This document shows, piece after piece, positions 55,861 to 64,000 of a stretch of 64,000 bases of DNA. Numbering within the stretch: the first letter of the stretch is position 1; the number at the start of each line of letters is the position of its first letter. The notes beneath the pieces are model-generated. The model made no database searches. It saw only the letters and a list, made by a program, of their open reading frames with translations, and was not told the origin of the DNA. Made by a program: the position numbers and the translations under genes. Origin of the DNA: Branchinecta lynchi. Its lineage: Eukaryota > Arthropoda > Branchiopoda > Anostraca > Branchinectidae. The stretch covers positions 1,488,001 to 1,552,000 of the forward strand of contig JAKZAP010000019.1 in NCBI GenBank assembly GCA_023053575.1. The letters are read 5' to 3'.

Positions 55861-56304
55861 TTATTCTGTATTTTTTCTGTTTTCGTCGGGTACGCTGCAA
55901 TCTCACTAATAATCATAACTGAAGACAAGAAGAGTATTCTGATTTTACTCCATTCTTTATGGTATGTTTCTTTTTCTATAGGGTGGGGCCACTACCCATG
56001 AGTAGCCGGCCCGGCACATCGATCGGTTAATGTAGCGTTTGAACGGACAATAAATCCCGTCGAGTAGAAAGGAATTCCGGTCGACTCGACAGGATTCCAT
56101 TCGCGAAGACGAATAGAAAAATAGTCTAGCGGGACGAGAATCCTTTCATGATGAAAGGAATTCCAGTTTACTTGAAAGGAATCTCGTCGGCGGCGCTGGT
56201 AAAAAGACTAAAAAAAAGTCTAGCTGGTTTTTGAGGGCAGCAGTCATCAGTGCTGATGTCAAATGCTTTTAAACATTTCTTATTTGCTAGTGAATTTACT
56301 TTTG
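55861..56304. other. Unassigned spacer downstream of the UPF0462 gene
   Basis: A small GGAATTCC-type inverted motif group (AAAGGAATTCCGGTCGACTCG, GAAAGGAATTCCAGT, AAAGGAATCTCGTCGG) at 56080-56190. No gene. Confidence 0.4.
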
Positions 56305-59300
56305 TCAAATTTCTGGCTTGAAGAATTTATTATTTTCCCTCTGCGTGTAAATATAATCTTGTAACCAAGATCGTATTCTGTTCAAGTTTTCTGTACTTGT
56401 AAACGCTGCATAAGAAAAAAGTTGTATACCATTCGGCGGAAGATAATCAGCAGGAATGACAGCACGGCCTTCCCATCCGACCGGATTCAAGGTAGCACTG
56501 TATGTCAATGCCAGTTCTTTTGCAATGGAGTTTCGCGTGCCGTTCAAAAGCAGAACGATATGCTCACCGGCTCTAAAATAGACAATTTAGACAAGTTATT
56601 CTTAAAAGACCTGTCTTACCAATAATGCCAACACAACCTACTTCCGCAATCACTCTATCTATTTCTAAACCAGGAGACCCCAATTTCGTACTGTACATTC
56701 TAGCCCTTCTAACAAAACCACACTGATTTTCTCACTTGCCGTCTTTTGTTACCTTCGATGTGTAGCACGCTGTCGACGTTAGTCTGCGATAAGTTTTTCT
56801 ATCAGAAAAAACGGTATTCTTTCCGTGTCTTCGCTACAAGTGTTTTCGCAATCGCGTATTTCGTTCTCTAAATTGGTCAGATAGGAATATATAGTTTCTG
56901 ATTGTACAGTTCCGGTCCAGCTACTTTCGGCGGTTTGGAACCGTTTGTAGGTGAGCTGGTGTTACCAAGTGTTTCTATACCAACACTTAGGTCATGAAAA
57001 CTGCTAAGAAAAAACTGCTAAGAAAAAACTGTTTAAAAACGAGTCTTAAAACAGTTTCAAACGTGTATTAAACAATGGCTCAAAACGCTCTTCGTCAGTG
57101 ATACAAATAATAAGTATATTTCAAAGCCCAAGGGCCATATAAAAAACAAATCAGAACAAGAGCTGGAAGCTCATATGGCACTTGCAAGCCTAGGCCTGCG
57201 GAGGATGAAAGTGGAATTCTGGGTTTGCTATGATCATTTGTAAGCAAAACCTTTGAGATCAGAATGATCATGGGTCCTTGGAAATCACGAGAATGTATTA
57301 TTCGTAAAAACTATTTATTTTCTGCATTTGGCTGTGATGATGCACAAATGATGATAAGCTCATCGGGTCACTTGTAAGCGAAACCCTTGAGGTAAAACTT
57401 ATCATGAGCCACTGAGAATCATTAATATATATTGTGTGGTCAAAAGTATTTTCTGACTTTTTGGTTAAGTTATGCACTTTAAAGCACAATGGACACTTCT
57501 AATGCTTTACTTTGTATTAAATGCTTCACAACTAAACATTTCCGACTTCCTTTAGAAGGCGCTATGAAAATCGGCCGTTTTCTTGTTATCCCATGTCTCT
57601 ACCTCTCTGGCACTTCGGCGATCCAAATCTTTGGAGCTGGGATATCGTGGCAGGAAATTCAAAAACTCCCAGCAATGCTTGATATAAAAGGATATATTTG
57701 AGATGTCACCAAAGTCAAGCCGCAGATGCAGTTTACCTGATTGTTCTAATGTTTCATCAGAAGTTCCATGGCTTAAAGTGCGTACTAAAAGTTTTTCTTT
57801 GTGGAATAGAGTTGTGAAGCTTGATTAGCTTGCTTTATAAAATGTACCAGAATATGCAATAAGCTTATAAAAAATAACATAGCTATAAAAATCATTCAAA
57901 AACAAATAATCTATTGAAATCTGAATTATATAAGCTGATTTATGCATACAATAAAGATCTACTAAGTATTATAAGAAACATCACTTTTATCTTTGTCCAA
58001 GCTAGTAAACTGAGCATGTACTGGCCCAAAAAATTACGCTTTGAAATATCACAGAGAGGAAACTGTTGAGAAAGCTGCTGATCTAGGGGGTAAGCATTGT
58101 TCCTAGGTTGTTACAGAGTGGGATTGGGGTAGTTTGATGTGCCCATTGAACTTTAAGGGTGCTAAAAACTCATTTTTTAGCAAAACCCTTGACGCAAAAA
58201 TTATCACCGGGATCATGGAAATGTGGATTTTGCTTAAAAGAGTTTTTGTACTTTGCGGTTAGGATTGGCACTTTAAGGGGCGGCCGACAATTTCTAAGCG
58301 AATCTTGTCAAGTCTGTAATGACCAAGCCAAGTTTCATGGAAGTACCTTCATTCGCAATCCCAGCCGCTGCACTCTAATCATTCACAAGATTTCCCGTCC
58401 CCCCCCCCCCCCCCCAATATTCATCGGATGAGGTCTGGACTTAAAATCCAAGACATGAGTTCTCTCCGAATTTCAAGTTTCATTAAGATCCGATAACCCG
58501 TTTAAAAGTTGAACATACCTCTCAAGATTCTGGAGTTCCCCTCCCTCCACTCCCCCTCCCCCCACGATGGTCAAATCGCAGAAACAACTGTTCTTAAGTT
58601 AAAACTGTAGAATCCCTGATACGCCTGCCAAGTTTCATCGTCATGGCACATGTGTAAGCATCTTAACTCTGGATCAACGGAATTCCGTAACGCTCCCTCC
58701 AACAACCTCCACAATGCTCGGATCCGCTTTGATCTTGTCAGGTATGTATATAGGGCTTTCGTTTGTTCTTCCCACCAAGTTTCATCCCGACCCGCCCGCT
58801 CTGAACATGTCACACAATTTCCGCCCCCCCCCCCCCCCCCTATAATTCCCCAAAAGTCACCGGATCCATTCCAGACTTGAAGTGGGAAGTGGGTCTTTCC
58901 AAATATCTAATTTCATTACGATGCGATTCCCCGTTCAAAAGTTATAAATACGTCATCAATTTCCGGCCCCCCCCCCCCTTTAATTCCCCAAAAGTCACCG
59001 GATCCATTCCAGACTTGAAGTGGGAAGTGGGTCTTTCCAAATATCTAATTTCATTAAGATGCGATTCCCCGTTCAAAAGTTATAAATACGTCAATATTCC
59101 GGATTCCCCCTCCTCCTCTCCCCCAAGGTGGTTGGATCGGGGAAGTTACTATTTCCAAGTTAGTTTGGTCCATCGTCCTTTGGTTCCATCGTCCTAGCAT
59201 ATCTCGGAGTACCCTAACTCGCGATCACCGAACTGACCGACCGAGCGACAGACCGACAGACGGAAAAGTAATCGGTATATGGCACTTGGCCGGAAGACAA

Positions 59301-60666
59301 GTGCCATAAAAACACATTACTAAAAGGTACCACTTCCATGCGGCTATGGAGCCTCACTACGCAACTTAATGGCTCTTAGCTTCAGTACTCTCTCCAGATA
59401 ATCACATACCTTGGTTACAACCCTTTCTGTGTTGCTATAAAGGACAGGACATCAGGAAGAAACATAACTTCCCCCTTAAAGACTGATCCCCTTAGCTCCG
59501 AAAGTTCCTGGCATCGATTAAGAAAGTGGTCCACGTTTTCCTCTTCCCTAGATTTACAAAGTTGGCAATTATACCTAACAACTAGATTAGTCCAATCCCT
59601 ATCAAAAACTCTAAATGTACCATAAAGAGGGAGGGAATTAACTCTGGCCTGGATCCATTTTTCCAAAAAATCTCAGGGGTAATTCATTTTAAAATAAGGG
59701 ATGTTTCAGTTTCTGTCCCTCTTGGCAAGGGTCCTTGTCAGACCGTTGCTGGATCAAACGAACCTACAATCGCCATCGAACATCGTAGAGGACTTTTCTT
59801 AATATAGTTATGTTTTCCCAGTCATCATGGGCGGAAGGAGTATTCATGATGATGATGATGATGATGAAATTTATTTACGCACTTAGAAGAAAATAGTGCA
59901 GTAAAGGAAAGAAATACACTGAGCTTTCAATAATGTGATAAATGCACGATGTATTCTGTAACAAACGAATGAAGAATCACTTATACTGGAAAGGCGAAGT
60001 GATGGAGTAACGCATATCCTAGAGTTATACACCCTATTTGAATACAGTTGGGATTCGTATGTGGAATTTTCCATTTCTGTGTCTGCATTGGACCTTTAAA
60101 GTTTAACTGAAAGCCAACTAATTTTAGTTTCATTTAATTGAATATACGGAATAATTTGGATTCTGCAAAGGTTTTTTTTTTATTTTCTACTATCTGCTCT
60201 AGTTATGACGTTCAGAATATCTGCGGTCGTCCCCACAACGTAAATTCTACTACGACGCGGGAAATTTTAATTTCAACAGAAACGAGGATTTCAGTGGGCA
60301 GTGGTGAGATTGGTGAAGATTGCTTAGAGTCTGCACAAAAAAAAATTGCAAATCTTTTTCGTAAGGCAAACGACAAAAATACAAGCGCATAGTGGTACCA
60401 CAAATCACACGGAAATTCCACTATTTGAAAATCGATTATTCGTTAATAGCGGAACACGGAAGTAACGCATTTTCAGCGGGTCTTCAAGCCAATTTAAGTG
60501 AATAAGCGATGCGTAGCTAAATTTTCCTATCCCAGCCCTTTTCGGTTAAACTTTTAAGTCCTGAAATACAGAAAAGGCGAGGGAAAACAAAATACAAGAC
60601 TGACTTACGGAGCCCATTCTAGTTCGACGTATTCTTGCTTGTCGTTAGCGAGGAAGAGCTCAACAA
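56305..60666 (-). CDS. C4orf33-like: UPF0462 (C4orf33-like) protein, last two exons, 5' partial
   Basis: Minus-strand exons 60666-60609 (58 nt) and 56572-56305 (268 nt with stop TGA). The upstream exon follows a TTTTGGTTTTTCTAG acceptor, codes (V)VELFLANDKQEYVELEWA and ends CC before GTAAGT. The downstream exon follows TTGTCTATTTTAG and begins with A, completing CCA in frame, then GEHIVLLLNGTRN, a WEGRAVIPADYLPPN block and KFFKPEI at the C-terminus. The order VVE-F, YVE-E, P-G-H-VLLL-G-RN, WEG-A-P, Y-PPN matches the central and C-terminal part of the UPF0462/C4orf33 family, whose function is unknown. About 107 residues are seen of a family usually near 200, so 5' exons are missing here; the sequence upstream (60667-63901) is mostly repeats. 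The 4.0-kb intron contains family A, a TTAA element and LINE debris. Coordinates span the intron. Splice phase agreement and family motifs together make this a real gene. Confidence 0.75.
57165..59308 (-). repeat. Family A element, reverse, with nested TTAA element
   Basis: Begins AGCTCATATGGCACTTGCAAG at 57165 (115-130 bp zone end) and finishes TATATGGCACTTGGCC ... CAAGTGCCATAAAAA at 59308 with an ACCGACCGAGCGACAGACCG run before it. Two nearly identical 110-bp blocks around 58845-58960 and 58980-59090 mark a local duplication. It lies in the intron of the UPF0462 gene. Confidence 0.8.
57483..58152 (+). mobile_element. TTAA-flanked 670-bp element, copy 2, nested in family A
   Basis: Same element as 45230-45899, again 670 bp. 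Host family A text GCACTTTAAGGG is split into GCACTTTAA and TTAAGGG, so the duplication is exactly TTAA (57479-57482 and 58153-58156). A 70-codon frame from ATGGACACTTCTAATGC is open here but interrupted in copy 1, so it is not evidently maintained. Confidence 0.9.
59330..59670 (-). pseudogene. LINE ORF2 C-terminal fragment
   Basis: Minus-strand frame ending at 59415 codes KWIQARVNSLPLYGTFRVF, then CQLCKSREEENVDHFLNRC and ELSELRGSVF. The CxxC ... HFLxxC pattern is the C-terminal zinc-knuckle of Jockey/I/R1-type LINE ORF2 proteins. The reverse transcriptase upstream of it is missing. It is a different lineage from the copies at 25786 and 38228. Confidence 0.65.
59838..59900 (-). mobile_element. 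LINE 3' tail with (ATC)n
   Basis: Plus strand ATGATGATGATGATGATGAAATTTATTTACG equals AAATAAATTTCATCATC... on the minus strand, a 3' end plus trinucleotide tail. Related to the one near 46210. Confidence 0.45.
60169..60392 (+). other. Candidate terminal exon
   Basis: A strong pyrimidine tract (TTTTTTTTTATTTTCTACTATCTGCTCTAG) is followed by an open frame of about 64 codons to TAG at 60390 (QNICGRPHNVNSTTTREI ... QKKIANLFRKANDK). It lies antisense within the UPF0462 intron. No family recognised and no partner exon found, so it stays a candidate. Confidence 0.3.
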
Positions 60667-60849
60667 CTAGAAAAACCAAAACATTATAGGTTAGACATGC
60701 CAACCAGCCAATCACGGCAATGGAAATAATCTGATTTAGCTGATCAATGGCTTGTGGATTTCCAAAACTCTTGTACGAGCCCGTTGTCACCAGCAACTCA
60801 ACTAGAGCTGAGCGAAGCCCAAAATAACGCGATTTAGTAATAACGTAAT

Positions 60850-63800
60850 CCCGATGAAAAATTTGTAGCCTGCGTAGTAGTATGGTAGTAGTACGAAAAC
60901 GTTGCATGTAATGCCATGAAATAGCAAAGAATACTATCATTTAATGTGCCTCAGACTGTTCCAATCTTATGTAGTAGTATCCAGTAGCATCCTGTCTTGC
61001 CATAGTAGCATCCAGTCTTGCTAATAGTAGCATATAGTAGTATGCAGTAACACGGTAGCCTTGAAGTAGAAGCATGTAGTAGCATCGTTAGTACTGCATG
61101 CAACTTTTTCGTACTACTTCATAGTACTATTTTGAGACTAGACCTACGTTGCCCGGACAACGTGAAGTGTTGCGGCAACCTTTGTCCGGCTTCGCCGAAT
61201 AAAGTGTTGCGAGAGCAACACTTTGGTTTCGTTTCTTCGCTGTCGGTAAAGAACTGAAATTATCAACTTATCCAAGCTTTTAAAATGGTATGTTCTAAAA
61301 AGAATAATCACATGATCAAAAGCTGTTCTTTAGTATTGTAAAACCAACAACAAAACAATATCGGAAGAAGGGACCAAATTGACTTTGCGGTCAGTTGAAC
61401 TTTATCCTTTTCAATCGTAGATATCGTGATGGATGAAAACTTGGAACAATATCTTATATAATCTAGTTGATACTTTCAAGGTATCCGTAACTTTTCAGGA
61501 TTAAAATACCAAAGATGACACTATTAATTATTACAAAACTACCTTATTGTTTTACATTACTGTATAGTTTGTACCCGTTGCGTTAACAGTTAATCCTAGG
61601 TTATAGCGATAGACCATCGATACAAACTTTCTTACCGTCATATTTACAGAAATCGAATACAGTGTGCTCCAATTTTCAAAAATTTCTAGCCCCTCGTGAA
61701 CAGATTCTTACTTACAAGTCCCTATCCCGTGATCAAAAGCTGTTCTTTAGCGTTGTAAAACCAACAACAAAACAATATTGGAAGAAGGGAGCAAATTGAC
61801 TTTGCGGTCAGTTGAACTTTATCCTTTTCAATCCTAGATATCGTGACGGATGAAAACTTGGAACAATATCTTATATAATCTAGTTGATACTATGAAGCTA
61901 TCCGTAACTCTTCAGGATTAAAATACGATAGATGACACTATTAATTATTACAAAACTACCTTATTGTTCTACATTACCGTATCGTTTGTACCCGTTGCGT
62001 TAACAGTTAATCCTAGGTTATAGCGATAGACCATTGATACAAACTTTCTTACCGTCATATTTACAGAAATCGAATACAATGTGCACCCATTTTCAAAAAT
62101 TTCTAGCCCCTCGTGAACCGATTCTCACTTACAAGTACCTCTCCCGTGATTGACGTCAAATTCACCGGAAACAAATAACGGATACACCAGCAAGCAAAAG
62201 TTGCAAACCCCTCATCGCTGAAGATGATTATAGCATAAGCTTTTTAAACGGGATGTTCTAAACAAATTAATCATATGATCAAAAGGTATTCTTCAGCGTT
62301 GTAAAAACAACAACAAAATAATATAGGAAGAAGGGACTAAATTAACTTTGCAGTCAGTTGAACTTTATCCTTTTCAATCGTAGACATCGTGACAGATGAA
62401 AACTTGGAACAATATCTTATATAATCTAGTTGGTATTAGAAAGCTTTTCAGGATTAAAATACCATAGATGACACTATTAGTTATTATGAAACTACCTAAT
62501 TGCTTTACATTTTCGTTTGTATCCGTTGTGTAAACAGTTAATCCTAGGTTACATTGATAGACCATCGACACAAATTTTCTTACCGTCAGATTTATAGAAA
62601 TCGAATAGAGTGTGCACCCATTTGCAAAAATTCCTAGCCCCTCGTGAACCGATTCCTACTTACAAGTCCCTCTCCCGTGATATACAATAAGTTAACCGAA
62701 AACAAATAATGGGAACACCAGCTAGCAAAAGTTGCAAACCCATCATCGCAGAAGATGATTGTAGCATAACAGCCGATTATTACTTACAAGTCCCTTGCAT
62801 ATCTTACCATTGGGAACCAAATTGTTCTTACCATCGAATACACCGGAAACAAATAACAGGTACATCAACTAGCAAAAGCTGCAAACCCCTCATTACCGAA
62901 GATGATTATGAGCTAACAGTCGACTGTTGCTTAAAAGTCCCCTATATGTCTCATAACTGGTATCGCCTATTTTTGGTTTCAATGTACCTTACTACTGAAG
63001 TTGTCAACCCCTTTGAAATTTTCAAACTGGTGTATCTCATGAAGGAATTTTTGTACCAGAAATTGGATGACATATACTTTGATCAGCTCATCAATGGCTA
63101 TCGATTGCCGTCGAAAACAAAATTCTACATGTCTTAGTTCAAAAGTGGACTTTTTTGCCGTAGGCCAACTTTCTAACGTCACGACTTAGAAAGGAGCAAA
63201 GGATAAGCTCTAGTTTCTTTAGCAATGAGAGAACTTTTAAAGTTTAAGAGGCACATCTGATACCGTTACTCTACCGCAAACCCAAATGCAAAAAAAAAAT
63301 GATAAACTCAGCTGAAATCGTCGCAGACGTGGATAGAAACAATAGATGACAGCACTTTCGGACCCGTGGGAAAAAGCCACTTTTTTGTCTCTGTAGATTT
63401 TTCTATTTATCACTCAAGAAAGATATGTTGGCTGTGGGGCCGGGTAACTGCCGCATATATTTAACACTTATAGATTTTAGTCCATCTTCAATTTGAAACT
63501 GGTGCCTGCCTGCTTGCGTGCTAGAACGGAGCTTTTCACTCGAAAGCAGAAACATGGTTTGATGAAACGAAAGGTTCGCTACACAACTTCAGATAGTCCT
63601 CTCTGACATAGGCTATACAACTCCGCTTCACTTCGCAAACAGTAGGCTCTGGCTCAAGGACAAGCAAAAACCATCCTTATTGGCCCCAGGCAAGAGTTCT
63701 ACGGAGCTTTCCAAAATGTAATGTCATATTCGTCAATCCGGCCTAATGTCCACACTTTCCGTAAGAACCGCACAGGTTAGACCCTTCCCAGTTACCAGGA

Positions 63801-63901
63801 ATAAAATGCAATCGGCGGCATAGGAAAAAAAAAAAAAAAAAAAAAAAAAACAGGACAAAACCAAAGTGTTTTTCTCGCAACACAATAAATTTTTCATCGG
63901 G
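60850..63901 (+). mobile_element. MITE family F, copy 3, split by Helitron
   Basis: 60850-61137 plus 63886-63901 together give a complete copy: the left part stops at TTTTGAGA and the right part is TAAATTTTTCATCGGG. The joined end is identical to that of copy 2. Confidence 0.85.
61138..63885 (-). mobile_element. Family E Helitron-like element, copy 3, nested in MITE F
   Basis: 2748 bp, inverted relative to the other copies: CTAGACCTACGTTGCCCGGAC at the left and AAGTGTTTTTCTCGCAACACAA at the right. The insertion splits GAGATAAATTT of MITE F between A and T without duplication. A long A run (63812-63850) marks the T-rich stretch near the 5' end. The 142-codon open frame at 62709-63137 and its antisense counterpart lie in the internal repeats; see rejected items. 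Confidence 0.9.
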
Positions 63902-64000
63902 ATGTAATGCTTCATACAAACGAAGTAGAGATGGAGTATAATGATTTTTATATATAAAAAACAGAAAGAATTTATAACTAGACGCTGACAACTTCTTAAT
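63902..64000. other. Unassigned window edge
   Basis: About 100 bases with no recognisable element or exon. Confidence 0.4.

Noticed and set aside
62709..63137. 142-codon open frame with repeated peptide blocks in family E copy 3
   Set aside because: Related frames exist in the other copies, but differences between copies are nearly all amino-acid changing in this frame and also in the antisense open frame (18310-18540, 31849-32052, 62979-63182), so neither strand shows purifying selection. They are by-products of internal repeats.

Overview
The window is non-bacterial: a repeat-dense, AT-leaning metazoan genome segment, probably an aquatic invertebrate, with one 100-base assembly gap (21107-21206). 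Evidence is GT-AG introns joining in phase, decayed non-LTR retrotransposons with endonuclease and reverse transcriptase motifs, hAT, TTAA and TA class DNA elements, hammerhead-ribozyme foldback elements and Helitron-type insertions. The species cannot be named from sequence alone.

Only two host genes are well supported, both on the minus strand. One (28710-29531) is a complete two-exon gene for a 103-residue secreted Ser/Thr-rich protein with a signal peptide and a GPI-anchor-type tail. The other (56305-60666) is the last two exons of a homologue of the uncharacterised UPF0462/C4orf33 family; its 4 kb intron is full of repeats and its 5' exons lie outside the window or were not recognised.

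The rest is a layered record of mobile-element activity. Family A (ends with TATGGCACTTG palindromes, internal 280 bp and 115-130 bp tandem units, a GACA/GTCC-type tetranucleotide run near one end) occurs at 1-1256, 8877-11205, 15431-17232, 21664-22860, 29605-36957, 40208-40580 and 57165-59308. Family B (TTTGGGATCCC palindromes, 136 bp tandem units) occurs at 3229, 6060, 7198, 8947, 11330 and 14700. Family E, a 2.7-3.1 kb non-autonomous Helitron-like element, has three copies (17610, 31145, 61138). Three hAT-like copies with 8-bp duplications (34471, 43212, 49618), a pair of 670-bp TTAA elements, several MITEs, 16-bp minisatellites (4505 and 13470) and palindromic repeats of the GGTATCTGATACC type fill most of the remainder.

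The most notable signals are (1) foldback elements carrying hammerhead self-cleaving ribozyme cores and flanked by 12-bp direct repeats, one inserted inside another; (2) Helitron-like insertions whose empty sites can be read directly because two copies landed inside other repeats; (3) a chain of nested insertions that gives the relative order of element activity; and (4) the small unrecognised GPI-anchored gene, whose start lies about 75 bp from the end of a family A element.
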